A stretch of 64,000 nt of DNA from positions 310,001 through 374,000 of the forward strand of contig NZ_CP042828.1 in NCBI RefSeq assembly GCF_008000995.1, given 5' to 3'. This document shows, one piece after another, positions 17,734 to 26,280 of this stretch. Under the pieces are notes generated by a model. The model did not search any database. It saw only the letters and a program-made list of their open reading frames with translations, and was not told the origin of the DNA. Source of the DNA: Ruania zhangjianzhongii (lineage in GTDB: Bacteria; Actinomycetota; Actinomycetes; Actinomycetales; Beutenbergiaceae). Position 1 is the first letter of the stretch; the number at the start of each line of letters is the position of its first letter. The translations under genes were made by a program, and so were the position numbers.

Positions 17734-17775
17734 CCGCCGTCGCGAGGCGGTCGGGATGCCACCTCGCGACGGCGG
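17734..17775 (-). terminator. Intra-operon hairpin between SBP and ATPase genes
   Basis: CCGCCGTCGCGAGG (17734-17747) and its exact complement at 17762-17775 enclose a 14-nt loop. The hairpin lies in the 96-nt gap downstream of the SBP stop and upstream of the ATPase start. It probably acts as a partial terminator or RNA-stabilising element that yields more binding protein than ATPase, a common arrangement (inference). Confidence 0.6.
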
Positions 17776-17785
17776 AGGGCCGGGG

Positions 17786-18826
17786 TCAGTAGTCGTAGTC
17801 GCCGGCGTTGTCGGCGGTGATGATCAGCGGTGGGCCGAGCAGCAGCACACCGGTGTCAGCGTCGTAGGTGACGCCGTCGATGCCTTCCACGGACGGCTCG
17901 GCGGGGATCTCCTCACCATTGGCGAGCTGTACGCCGGCCCAGCCGGTCAGGTAGCCGAGGGCTTCCACATCCCACAGCACTGAGGCGCTGGAGGCACCGG
18001 ACTCCAGGTAGGGCGCCATCGCCTGTGGTGTGCCCAGTCCGACGGTGAAGACCTCCCCGATCCGGCCGGCGTCGGTGACCGCCTGGGCCACACCAGGTGC
18101 GGAGGAGGTGCACTCGCCGATCAGCCCGGTCAGGTCCGGGTTGGCGTTCATCAGGTTGGTCGCCATCTGGGTGGCCTGCGCCTGGTCCTCACCGGCGTAG
18201 ACGATGTCGACGATCTCGGCGTCCGGGTAGTCGCTGGCGGTGTACTCCTCCTGCACTGCGATCCAGGAGTTGAGGTTGGCGGCGGTCTCTCCGCAGGAGA
18301 CGATCGCGTACTGGCCGCTGCCACCCATCGCGGTCATCATCTCGTCGGTCAGCGCGGTGCCGATGCCTTCGGCGTCAGCCTGGTTGACGAACAACTCCCG
18401 GACCGAGTCGGGGGCGTCGGTGTCGGTGGTCGCCACCGCGATGCCCGCCTCCTGAGCCTCCTCCAGCACCGGTGCCATCGAGTTCGGGTCGTTCGGGGCC
18501 ACGAACAGCACGTCCACGTCCTGTTGGATGAAGGACCGGACGATCTCCGCCTGGGCGGCGGCGTCGGCATCGGTCGGCCCCTGGTAGAGCCACTCGAAGC
18601 CGAGCTCCTCGGCGGCCTGCTGGCCGCCGGTGTTCATCGCCTCGAAGTACGGGATGCCCTGCAGCTTCGGGACGAACGCGACAGAGATGTCACCGCCCCC
18701 TCCGCCGCCTTCTTCGGAGCCGTTGCCGCTCGGGTCCTCGCTGTTCCGCTGGGTGCAGCCGGTGACCGCGAGGGCAGCTGTCGCGGTCATCGCCGCGACC
18801 ATCGCTAGCTTGCGGGAGGTCTTCAT
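17786..18826 (-). CDS. Sugar ABC importer lipoprotein, RhaS/LsrB-like
   Basis: Predicted 346 aa periplasmic-binding-protein-1 fold. The start ATG 18826 overlaps the DeoR stop (ATGA) with GAAGGAG upstream. The lipoprotein signal ends LAVTGC (Cys24). VAFVPKLQGIPYFEAMNTGGQQAAEELG and DVLFVAPNDPNSMAPVLEEAQEAGIAVATTD-type segments are characteristic of the rhamnose/autoinducer-2 branch (shown only as short motifs: PKLQGIPYFEAM, VAPNDPNSM). The substrate is probably a deoxy sugar, pentose or polyol; not proven. Confidence 0.85.
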   Translation of the reverse strand: MKTSRKLAMVAAMTATAALAVTGCTQRNSEDPSGNGSEEGGGGGGDISVAFVPKLQGIPYFEAMNTGGQQAAEELGFEWLYQGPTDADAAAQAEIVRSFIQQDVDVLFVAPNDPNSMAPVLEEAQEAGIAVATTDTDAPDSVRELFVNQADAEGIGTALTDEMMTAMGGSGQYAIVSCGETAANLNSWIAVQEEYTASDYPDAEIVDIVYAGEDQAQATQMATNLMNANPDLTGLIGECTSSAPGVAQAVTDAGRIGEVFTVGLGTPQAMAPYLESGASSASVLWDVEALGYLTGWAGVQLANGEEIPAEPSVEGIDGVTYDADTGVLLLGPPLIITADNAGDYDY

Positions 18827-19662
18827 CTCGGGACTCCTTCGCTGTTCGTCGTGCTTGTCGATGCCCCGGTGGTTCGGCCCCCCGGGGTGGGATCGTGCGG
18901 GTGATCGAGCGGAGCCCGGGTGACCGGCACCCCGACGGCGGCCCACTCGTGGACGAACTCCTCTCCGGCAGCACTGTCGGTGATGAGCTCGGTGAGTTCG
19001 CTCGGCTGGGCGAACGGATACAGTCCGAAGCCGGTGATCTTGGTGGCGGCGAACACGCCGATCACCGCCGCGGCAGCCCGGATGAGGATCTTCTTCGCTT
19101 CGGCCTCCTCCGGGGACAGCTCCATCAGGCCAGCAGTGGGGGAGAGGCCGAAGGTGCCGACGAACGTGGTCATGATCCGGCCCCGGTCGGCCAGGACGTT
19201 GTCCATCGACCCGACCAGGCCGGCGCTCTCCCGCCGGAGGACGCCGCCGGGCATGACCACGCGCGCGTCACTGCGAGTGTGGAAGAGCATCGCGGTCGGC
19301 AGGGAGGAGGTGACCACCACCAGCCCTCGGCGCCCGAGCAGCTGGGTGGCGAGGTGGTGGGTGGTGGTCGAGGTGTCCAGCGCGATGACGTCCCCATCGC
19401 TGACCCGGCCGGCGGCCTCGACCGCGATCGCGCGCTTGGCGCGGGCGTCCACATGCATCCGCTCGGTGAAAGCACCCTCACCCTTGCGCCGGGGAGGGCG
19501 TGCCCCGCCGCGGGTCCGGTGCAGCAGGCGGCGCTGCTCCAGCTCACGGAGATCTTTGCGGATGGTCACCGAGGAGACGCCGAGCTCTTCAGCGAGGATG
19601 TTCACCTGGACGGAGCCGCGCGCAGCCAAAGCATCGAGGATGCGTTGGTCACGGGCCGTCAT
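18823..19662 (-). CDS. DeoR-family sugar regulator
   Basis: Predicted 279 aa. The start ATG 19662 puts the DeoR winged helix (SVQVNILAEELGVSSVTIRKD) at residues 17-37. The DeoRC sensor domain follows, with DGDVIALDTSTTTHHLA and MPGGVLRRESAGLVG, the sugar-phosphate-binding pattern. The last 30 residues are low-complexity Thr/Ser/Gly. It is the first gene of the transporter operon, translationally coupled to the SBP, and almost certainly controls that operon through the ACGAAA boxes upstream. Confidence 0.88.
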   Translation of the reverse strand: MTARDQRILDALAARGSVQVNILAEELGVSSVTIRKDLRELEQRRLLHRTRGGARPPRRKGEGAFTERMHVDARAKRAIAVEAAGRVSDGDVIALDTSTTTHHLATQLLGRRGLVVVTSSLPTAMLFHTRSDARVVMPGGVLRRESAGLVGSMDNVLADRGRIMTTFVGTFGLSPTAGLMELSPEEAEAKKILIRAAAAVIGVFAATKITGFGLYPFAQPSELTELITDSAAGEEFVHEWAAVGVPVTRAPLDHPHDPTPGGRTTGASTSTTNSEGVPR

Positions 19663-19702
19663 CGTCCACTCCGTCGTTGGAGACCTTATGGACACGATAG
19701 CG

Positions 19703-19742
19703 AACGAAAGTCCAATGTGAAGGTTACGAAACCATAACGAAA
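19703..19742 (-). promoter_or_regulatory. Three helically phased DeoR-type operator boxes
   Basis: AACGAAA (19703-19709), TACGAAA (19725-19731) and AACGAAA (19736-19742) read TTTCGTW on the coding strand of the DeoR gene. Their starts are 22 and 11 bp apart, so all lie on one face of the helix, 40-80 nt before the DeoR start. TTTCG-type repeats are typical DeoR-family targets; autoregulation is inferred. Confidence 0.55.
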
Positions 19743-19787
19743 GCGCGGTGAGTGTCGCGTGCGCCGGGTACTTGTGCCGATGCCGCA

Positions 19788-19817
19788 CGCATTCGAACAC
19801 CCCTAGCGCATTCGAAC
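19788..19817. repeat. Direct repeat of CGCATTCGAAC, 19 bp apart
   Basis: The 11-mer CGCATTCGAAC occurs at 19788-19798 and again at 19807-19817, each containing the palindrome TTCGAA. The pair lies upstream of the DeoR operators in the gap between the GlpD-like and DeoR genes. Two-turn spacing suggests a protein-binding site; the binder is unknown. Confidence 0.4.
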
Positions 19818-19860
19818 CACGCGAGAAGCGGGCTCCCATGGGCTAAGGGTGTTCCAATGG

Positions 19861-19905
19861 GCGGGCGAGGCGGGCGAGGCGGGCGAGGCGGGCGCGGCGG
19901 GCGCG
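19861..19905. repeat. Five-unit GC-rich 9-bp tandem repeat
   Basis: Three exact GCGGGCGAG units are followed by two GCGGGCGCG units. The array lies just beyond the 3' end of the GlpD-like gene. It looks like a slippage-prone microsatellite. It may also form structure in the transcript end, but no clean terminator hairpin is visible. Confidence 0.6.
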
Positions 19906-19943
19906 GGCGAGTGGTGCGCGCTGGGCGACGGCCAGGGCTTGCC

Positions 19944-21680
19944 TCAGTCGTCGTCGAGCGGCACCAGCGGCACCAGGTCTTCCACCACCAGGCGCGCCGC
20001 TTCGGCCTCAGCGTCGGTGAGCGTCCCGAGGGCGGCCTCCTCGGCGGCGGCCAGCTGCGTGTAGGAGTCGATCTCCGTGCGCGTGGTGGCCTCGTCCCAG
20101 CCGAGCAGCGGAGCGATGATCGCGGCGATCTCCTCGAGGGCGGCGAGCCCCCGGTCGCGGGACTCGTAGAACAGGCGGAGCCGGCGCATCACCACGTCCT
20201 CCAGGTGCAGAGCACCCTCGTGCGTCACGGCCATCACCACCTCCGCTCGCAGGTACGCCGAGGCGGACTCGAGCGGCTCAGCCATCTCCGGGTCGCCGGC
20301 CACGATGTCGGTGATCGCCGAGATGTCCGCGCCGTACCGGCCGAGCAGGTGCTCCAGCCGCCCGCGGTTCCAGCCGTACCGCGCGGCGATCTGCGGGGCC
20401 TGCCGGGTGACGGCCTTCAGTCGGGGCGCGCCGACCAGCGGTGTGTCCGGGGTGACCGACGGGTTCGCCTTCGCCCGGGCCGGGCCGAGCGCATGGTCCA
20501 CGGCGTGCTCGGCCATCAGCCGGTAGCTGGTCAGCTTCCCCCCGGAGATCACGGTCAGCCCGGGGGAGGGCTCGACCACCGTGTGATCGCGGGAGACCTT
20601 CGTGGAGGAGCCGGCGTCGCTGCCGGGCTGGACCAGCGGGCGCAGTCCCGCGTAGACGCCGATCAGGTCGTCGAAGGTGAGGTCCGAGGAGAGCACGTCG
20701 TTGGCGTGATCGAGGATGTAGTCCACATCCGCTCGGGTGGCCACCGGGTGCAGCCGCTCCTGCTCCCAGGGAGTGTCGGTGGTGCCGATGATCCAGTACC
20801 GCTGCCACGGAATGATGAACAGTACGGACTTCTCCGTGCGCAGGAACAGGCCGGTCTCACCCTTGATCCGCTCCTTCGGGACCACCACGTGGATGCCCTT
20901 CGAGGCGAGCACCTGCAGACCGCCGTCCCCCTCGGCCAGGCCCTGGGTGTCCTCGGTCCAGACCCCGGTCGCATTGATCACGTGCCGGGCGTGGATCATG
21001 TGCCGCTCACCGGTCTCCAGGTCCACCACCTCGGCCCCGGTCACCCGGCCGCCCGGCCCGGTGAGGTAGTCCACCACCTGGGTGCGGGCAGCGGCCTGGG
21101 CGCCGAACGACTGCGCGGTGCGCACCAGGGTCATCACCAAGCGAGCGTCATCGACGCGAGCGTCGTAGAACTTGATCCCGCCGACCATCTTGTCCGCGCG
21201 CACGTCCGGGAACAGCTTGCGCACGCCGTCGCGCGAGTAGTGCTTCTGCGTGGGCACGACCTTGCCCCGCATACCGATGACCGCCATCGCGTCGTAGAGG
21301 CCGATACCCAGGGCGCTGTAGATCCGCTCGATCACCGGCTGCTTCAGCGGCCAGATGAACGGCTGCGCCTTCACCAGGTGCGGGGCGGTCTTGGTGAGCA
21401 AGATGCCGCGCTCGCGCAGGCCCTCGGCCACCAGCTTCAAGTCCAGCTGGTAGAGGTAGCGCACGCCGCCGTGCACCAGCTTGGAGGAGTACGACGACGT
21501 ACCGCCGGCCCAGTCCTGCATGTCCACGATGCCAGTGCGCAGGCCGCGCGTGGCGGCGTCCAGGACGATGCCGGCGCCGGTCACTCCACCGCCGACCACG
21601 AGGACGTCCAGCGGCTCCCCACCGCTCATCGCGGCCAGGGCCTCGGTGCGGGATTGGGCTGTCAACGCTGAGCTGGACAC
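19944..21680 (-). CDS. FAD-dependent glycerol-3-phosphate dehydrogenase family (GlpD or EryB-like)
   Basis: Predicted 578 aa from GTG 21680 with AGGAGAG upstream, a normal GlpD length. Dinucleotide-binding motif DVLVVGGGVTGAGIVLDAATRG (about 25-46), then GTSSYSSKLVHGGVRYL, the GlpD FAD-contact motif, and a C-terminal DAO_C domain. It oxidises a polyol phosphate to a ketose phosphate at the membrane, passing electrons to quinone. Glycerol 3-phosphate is the default substrate. EryB, the erythritol-phosphate dehydrogenase, is in the same family and cannot be excluded given the SorC, RbsABC-type and EryI-like genes nearby. Two GCAC-N4-GTGC palindromes lie upstream. Confidence 0.87.
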   Translation of the reverse strand: MSSSALTAQSRTEALAAMSGGEPLDVLVVGGGVTGAGIVLDAATRGLRTGIVDMQDWAGGTSSYSSKLVHGGVRYLYQLDLKLVAEGLRERGILLTKTAPHLVKAQPFIWPLKQPVIERIYSALGIGLYDAMAVIGMRGKVVPTQKHYSRDGVRKLFPDVRADKMVGGIKFYDARVDDARLVMTLVRTAQSFGAQAAARTQVVDYLTGPGGRVTGAEVVDLETGERHMIHARHVINATGVWTEDTQGLAEGDGGLQVLASKGIHVVVPKERIKGETGLFLRTEKSVLFIIPWQRYWIIGTTDTPWEQERLHPVATRADVDYILDHANDVLSSDLTFDDLIGVYAGLRPLVQPGSDAGSSTKVSRDHTVVEPSPGLTVISGGKLTSYRLMAEHAVDHALGPARAKANPSVTPDTPLVGAPRLKAVTRQAPQIAARYGWNRGRLEHLLGRYGADISAITDIVAGDPEMAEPLESASAYLRAEVVMAVTHEGALHLEDVVMRRLRLFYESRDRGLAALEEIAAIIAPLLGWDEATTRTEIDSYTQLAAAEEAALGTLTDAEAEAARLVVEDLVPLVPLDDD

Positions 21681-21742
21681 ATTCTCTCCTGTGCAATTTC
21701 CCGACGGCGATTCTCGGCTTGGCCTCGATGGTCCCGCGGTGC

Positions 21743-21775
21743 GCACTGACGTGCAATCACATCGCACGAACGTGC
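21743..21775 (-). promoter_or_regulatory. Two GCAC-N4-GTGC operators upstream of the GlpD-like gene
   Basis: GCACTGACGTGC (21743-21754) and GCACGAACGTGC (21764-21775) are near-identical palindromes whose starts are 21 bp (two helical turns) apart. They lie 60-100 nt before the GTG start of the flavoprotein gene. An additional half-site GTGCAAT begins at 21691. This arrangement implies a dedicated regulator and a separate promoter for this gene; the identity of the regulator is unknown. Confidence 0.55.
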
Positions 21776-21839
21776 ATCGGCGTGACCAGGCGATGGCCGA
21801 GTGGTCACCGCGGGCCGACTGGCCGGCCCGCGGTGAGGT

Positions 21840-23099
21840 CTAGGCGACGCCGTGCGAGGAGCGGGAGCGGCGGGCCACCGAGTCGAGGATGACGGCGATC
21901 AGTAGGACTACACCGGTGACCATGAACCGGATCGAGGAGTCGAGGTTCAGCAGGACCAGACCGTTGGAGATCGACTGGATCACCGCCACTCCCAGCAGAG
22001 CGGCAAAGGCCCCGCCGCGCCCGCCGAACAGGCTGCACCCACCGATGACTGCCGCGGCGATCGCGTTGAGGTTCACATCACCAGTGCCGGTCGTCGCGCT
22101 GGCCGAGGTCAACCGTGCCGCGGCGAGCACTCCGCCCACAGCGGCCAGGCCGGAGCAGAGCACGAAGCAGGACCGGTAGACGGCCTTGACCTTGATTCCT
22201 GCCCGTCGCGCCGCCTCCACGTTGCCGCCGACCGCATAGACGGACCGGCCCCAGCGAGTCCGGGTCAGGGCGTAGTGCCCGATCAACACGAGGGCGATGA
22301 AGAAGGCGAACATGTAACCCACTCCGCGCCCTTGGTTGAGCAGCACTGCACCGATCGCCAGGCCCACGCCGAGCAGCACCGCGCGCACCACGATCGCCGG
22401 TGTGCCCGCTGCGGACAGGTTCGCCGCCCGCCGCTCGCGGGCGCGGGCGAAACCGGTGAGGAAGTAGCCGAGAGCCGCTGCCACCACCAGCAGATAGGAC
22501 AGCCAGGCTGGGAGGAAGAGCCCGGAGGCGAACTGCACCAGGAAGGAGTCGAAGGGCAGGTTCACCGCACGGCCGTACGGCGAGAGCACATACAGCTGCA
22601 GGCCTTGGAAGCCGAGCAGTCCGGCCAGGGAGATCACGAAGCTCGGCACACCGAACCGGTTGAAGATCAACGAGTAGAACCCGCCGATGAGGCAACCGGT
22701 GAGCGTGGCGCCCAGAACGGCGAGGGCGAGCGGTAGTCCGAGACCGACGTAGAAGATCGCGGTGACCGAGGCGGCGACGCCGCTGACCGATCCCACGGAG
22801 AGGTCGATCTGCCCGACGAGGAGCACGAAGACCACGCCGAGGGCGATGACGCCGGTGGTCGACGCCTGCAGGGTGAGGTTCACCAGGTTGCGTGCGGAGA
22901 GGAAGTTGTCGTTGAGCACGAACATCACGCAGAAGATGATCACCAGGCCGGCGACGACCGGCAGGCTGCCGAGGTCACCGCGCCGGATCCGGTTGGCGAA
23001 ACCTCGCCAGTGGCCGGTCAGTCCGACCTGTGCGGTCAACCGTTCGTCGATCAGGTCGCTCGGCGTTCCTGCGGGCTGGCGTGGAGCTGAGCGGTTCAT
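21840..23099 (-). CDS. ABC permease, xylose/ribose type (XylH-like)
   Basis: Predicted 419 aa, longer than RbsC and matching XylH, with about 10-12 TM helices. GQIDLSVGSVSGVAASVTAIFY and the C-terminal VIGGCSLFGGRGGAFAALLG are family signatures. The start overlaps the ATPase stop by one base (TGATG). It forms a homodimeric pore in the 21840-25028 system. Confidence 0.87.
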   Translation of the reverse strand: MNRSAPRQPAGTPSDLIDERLTAQVGLTGHWRGFANRIRRGDLGSLPVVAGLVIIFCVMFVLNDNFLSARNLVNLTLQASTTGVIALGVVFVLLVGQIDLSVGSVSGVAASVTAIFYVGLGLPLALAVLGATLTGCLIGGFYSLIFNRFGVPSFVISLAGLLGFQGLQLYVLSPYGRAVNLPFDSFLVQFASGLFLPAWLSYLLVVAAALGYFLTGFARARERRAANLSAAGTPAIVVRAVLLGVGLAIGAVLLNQGRGVGYMFAFFIALVLIGHYALTRTRWGRSVYAVGGNVEAARRAGIKVKAVYRSCFVLCSGLAAVGGVLAAARLTSASATTGTGDVNLNAIAAAVIGGCSLFGGRGGAFAALLGVAVIQSISNGLVLLNLDSSIRFMVTGVVLLIAVILDSVARRSRSSHGVA

Positions 23100-23917
23100 C
23101 AGGACTCCTTCTCGTCGCCGGTCCGGTCGGTCCGGTTCGTCGTGCGAGTGGCCCGTTGGGTGACGACGTTGTCAGTGGCTCCGGTGATCGCCGCCACGAT
23201 CTCCTCCGACGTGACCGCCTGGGCGTCGAAGACCCCGTTGTTCCGGCCGAGCCGGAGCACGGCGACTCGATCGGCCACGGCCTTCACGTCCACCATGTTG
23301 TGGCTGACCATGATCACCGCCAGACCGCGCTCGCGGAGGCGTTCTACCAGGTTCAGGACCTCAGCGGTCTGCTCGACGCCGAGCGCAGCAGTCGGTTCAT
23401 CGAGGATGATCAGCTGCGGGTCGCCGAGTAGGGAGCGGGCGATGGCCACGGTCTGTCGCTGTCCGCCGGAGAGCGAGGCGACCGGAATCCGGACGGTGGG
23501 AATCTTTGCCGAGAGCTGGCGGAGGAGCTGCCAGGACCGCGTCTCCATCGCGGTCTCGTCCAGTCGGAGGGGCCGCAGCTCCTGACCGAGGAACAGGTTC
23601 TCGACGACGGTCAGGTTCTCGCACAGGGCCAAGTCCTGGAAGACCGTGGCGATCCCGAGCTGCTGTGCCTCGGCCGGGTTGGTGATGCGCGCCTCCCGGC
23701 CGAGGAACGTGAACGACCCCGAGTCGGCCCGGTGCACCCCGGAGAGCATCTTCACCAGGGTCGACTTGCCGGCGCCGTTGTCCCCGACGATCGCGAGCAC
23801 CTCTCCGGCGGCGACGTCGAGGTCGACATCGGCCAGGGCCGCCACTGCACCGAAGGACTTGCTCACGCCGCGCAACGTGAGTACCGGTGAGCCGGGGGTG
23901 GGTGAGGTTGCAGTCAT
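23099..23917 (-). CDS. ABC ATPase, single-domain sugar type (XylG/FrcA-like)
   Basis: Predicted 272 aa with a single NBD: Walker A GDNGAGKST, Q-loop VFQDLALCENLTVVEN, signature LSGGQRQTVAIARSLL, Walker B LIILDEPTAAL, switch VSHNM. Most sugar ATPases of this class have two NBDs; single-domain FrcA-type versions are known, so this is not a truncation. The C-terminal 25 residues are Thr/Arg/Asp-rich. It powers the XylH-like permease. Confidence 0.87.
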   Translation of the reverse strand: MTATSPTPGSPVLTLRGVSKSFGAVAALADVDLDVAAGEVLAIVGDNGAGKSTLVKMLSGVHRADSGSFTFLGREARITNPAEAQQLGIATVFQDLALCENLTVVENLFLGQELRPLRLDETAMETRSWQLLRQLSAKIPTVRIPVASLSGGQRQTVAIARSLLGDPQLIILDEPTAALGVEQTAEVLNLVERLRERGLAVIMVSHNMVDVKAVADRVAVLRLGRNNGVFDAQAVTSEEIVAAITGATDNVVTQRATRTTNRTDRTGDEKES

Positions 23918-23948
23918 GCGGCCCCTCGAGAGCTGCCGTTCCGGTCGA

Positions 23949-25028
23949 TCACTCGATGCCCAGCTCGGTACAGTCGTCGGCGAAGTCATCGGTGCACACC
24001 TCGTCGACCGTGTACACGCCGCCGTCGAAGATGATCTCCTGGACGTTCTCCTGGGTGACCACCGTGGGTTCGAACAGCTGGCTCGGAGTGTCGAACAGGG
24101 TGGTCTGCGGCTCCGGGGTCTCGCCCTGGATAAAGGTGTACGCGACCTCGGCGGCCGCCTCGCCGACCACGACCGACGGCTTGGAGATGGTGTTGTACTG
24201 CGTCCCGGCGATGATCCGCTGGATCGCAGCGACCTCGGCGTCGTTGCCGGTCACCGGTGGCAGCGGATCCATTCCCGCTGACTGCAGCGCGGCGATCGCG
24301 GCCCCGCCGGTACCGTCGTTCGCAGCGACCACGCCGATGATCTCGTCGCCGAACTGGGAGATGGCGCCGTCGGTGAACTCCTGAGCCTGGGGCGGCTGCC
24401 AGTTCGGGGTGTCGAACTCGGCCAGCTCTTCGTACGGGCCGTCGTCGACGACGGAGTCCACCCCATCGCGGATCAGCCCGGCGGCGGCATCGGTGGGCGA
24501 GCCGTTGATCTGCAGCACCCCGCCTTCGGCGCCGGTCTCTTCCAGGTGGTCGTACAGCGACTGAGCGATCGAGGCTCCGATCGCCTCGTTGTCGTAGGAG
24601 ATGTAGTAGTCCGCCGGTAGGTCGGGGATCGGGCGGTCATAGGCGATTACCGCGACGCCCTGGTTCTGGGCGTTCTGGACGAGTCCGGCGGCAGCGGCGG
24701 TGTCGACCGGGTCCAGGACGATCACTTCCGCACCGTTGGCCAGCGCTGCCTCGAACTGTGCCTGCTGCTGATCGACGTCAGCGTCGGCGTTCTGGTAGTC
24801 GACCTCACAGTCGGGGCAGAGCTCGGCCATCTTGTCGATGAACGCCGGTGCATCCTGCTCGTCGTAGCGGGTCGAGTTCTGGTCCGGCATCAGGAATGCC
24901 ACGTGGGCGCTCTCGCCACCACCGCCGCCTCCGGCGCCGTCACTCTCGCCGTCAGAGCTGCACCCGGCGAGCAGCAGTGCCGCTGCTGCCGCCGCCGTGA
25001 TGACGTACTTCGCTCGCTTGCCGTTCAT
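23949..25028 (-). CDS. Sugar ABC importer lipoprotein (XylF/ChvE-like)
   Basis: Predicted 359 aa with lipoprotein signal ending ALLLAGC (Cys23) and a Gly-rich linker. The periplasmic-binding-protein-1 fold has VAFLMPDQNSTRYDEQDAPAF, VIVLDPVDTAAAAGLVQNAQ and VAVIAYDRPI, closest in pattern to xylose-binding proteins. Ligand is unproven. It is the first gene of the importer operon, with a 157-nt divergent promoter region shared with the SorC gene. Confidence 0.86.
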   Translation of the reverse strand: MNGKRAKYVITAAAAAALLLAGCSSDGESDGAGGGGGGESAHVAFLMPDQNSTRYDEQDAPAFIDKMAELCPDCEVDYQNADADVDQQQAQFEAALANGAEVIVLDPVDTAAAAGLVQNAQNQGVAVIAYDRPIPDLPADYYISYDNEAIGASIAQSLYDHLEETGAEGGVLQINGSPTDAAAGLIRDGVDSVVDDGPYEELAEFDTPNWQPPQAQEFTDGAISQFGDEIIGVVAANDGTGGAAIAALQSAGMDPLPPVTGNDAEVAAIQRIIAGTQYNTISKPSVVVGEAAAEVAYTFIQGETPEPQTTLFDTPSQLFEPTVVTQENVQEIIFDGGVYTVDEVCTDDFADDCTELGIE

Positions 25029-25186
25029 CGTCGAACTTCCTTCCGCAGTGGTGACGCCAGTGCGCGCCTGCGCGGCCTCCTCGGTGAGACGTCGGAGCTT
25101 CTGGCGATGGCCGACATGCTAGAGCCGCGGAGAACGGATGTCCAGCACGATCCTTCACGGGGCGGGATTGCCCTGTACAGTCGGCC

Positions 25187-26206
25187 GTGACCGACCGGCC
25201 CGGAACTCAAGGTGGAGTGCATGTGACGTCAACATCCGCCCGACCCGCACGTGCGGGGACCTCAGCGCAGCCGAGCCAGCACGATCCCTCGGTGGTGCTG
25301 CACGCGGCGCAGCTCTACTACCGGGACGAGCTCACCCAGGACGTCGTCGCGCAGCGGCTGAGCGTCAGCCGTGCCACGGTCAGCCGCCTCCTGGCCGAGG
25401 CCCGGCGGCTCGGTATCGTCCGCATCGAGGTGGTCCCGCCGGAGCAGGCCGATGACGCCGACCTGGGCGAGCAGGTGGCCCGCCATCTCGGCCTGCAGCG
25501 GGTCTGGGTGGCGCGCAGCGTTCGCGGGATCAGTACGGGCGCCTCGCTCGCGCCGCAACTCTCCGACGCGCTGGCCACGGCCAACCTCCGCCCCGGTGAC
25601 GTGTTGCTGCTCGCTGCCGGGCAGACCCTGCACGAGGCGGCGCACACTCAGCTTCCGTCCATGCCGGGAGTGCTCACCGTGCCAGCGGTCGGTGGGATGG
25701 AAGAGCCGGACGCCTGGTATCAGAGCAACGAGATCGCACGGCATGTGGCCGAACGCATCGGCGGCCGGGTGAAGCTGCTCAATGCCCCGGCGCTGCCGAG
25801 CGCGCAGCTGCACCAGCGACTGCTCGACGAACCGAGCATCCGGCGGGTGACCGAGCTGTGGAGCCAGGCCCGGTGCGCCGTCGTCGGCGTCGGCGCACCG
25901 CCGGCGGTCCGCCGGTCCATCGCTTCCTCCGTCCCGCTGGCTTCGGAGGCGTTGCGGTCGGCAGTGGGTGACCTGTGCCTGCGCTTCTTCGACCGCGCGG
26001 GTGCGCCGGTCGTCTTTCCCGGGGGTGAGTACGTGTTCTCCGCGGACCTCGAGCTGCTCCGCCGGATTCCGATCACGATTGCCGTGGCGGCCGGGCGGGA
26101 GAAGATCGAGGGGATCGTCGCCGCCGCCCGAGCCGGCTACATCGACGAGCTGGTCACCGATCGCCAGAGCGCGTCGGACCTCCTGGAACAGGCGCCGCCA
26201 GCCTGA
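25187..26206 (+). CDS. SorC-family sugar-binding transcriptional regulator
   Basis: Predicted 339 aa. The N-terminal HTH (LTQDVVAQRLSVSRATVSRLLAEARR) is followed by a sugar-binding/SugarIsomerase-like effector domain with GDVLLLAAGQTLHE and VGVGAPPAVRRS. Two starts are plausible: GTG 25187, leaderless after TACAGT (25176-25181), or GTG 25223, preceded by AAGGTGGAG. It is divergent from the XylFGH-like operon and probably regulates it. Rhizobial EryD, the erythritol regulator, belongs to the same family. Confidence 0.86.
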   Translation: MTDRPGTQGGVHVTSTSARPARAGTSAQPSQHDPSVVLHAAQLYYRDELTQDVVAQRLSVSRATVSRLLAEARRLGIVRIEVVPPEQADDADLGEQVARHLGLQRVWVARSVRGISTGASLAPQLSDALATANLRPGDVLLLAAGQTLHEAAHTQLPSMPGVLTVPAVGGMEEPDAWYQSNEIARHVAERIGGRVKLLNAPALPSAQLHQRLLDEPSIRRVTELWSQARCAVVGVGAPPAVRRSIASSVPLASEALRSAVGDLCLRFFDRAGAPVVFPGGEYVFSADLELLRRIPITIAVAAGREKIEGIVAAARAGYIDELVTDRQSASDLLEQAPPA

Positions 26207-26280
26207 CCTGATCGCCGCCGCCCGGCCGGGGCTGCGCTACCGTGGGACCCCGGAGAATCGCAGGACGAGAGGACGCCTGG

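Noticed and set aside
23099-23917. Single-NBD sugar ATPase as a truncated RbsA
   Set aside because: All motifs are complete, the ends overlap or adjoin neighbours normally, and single-domain FrcA-type ATPases are known.
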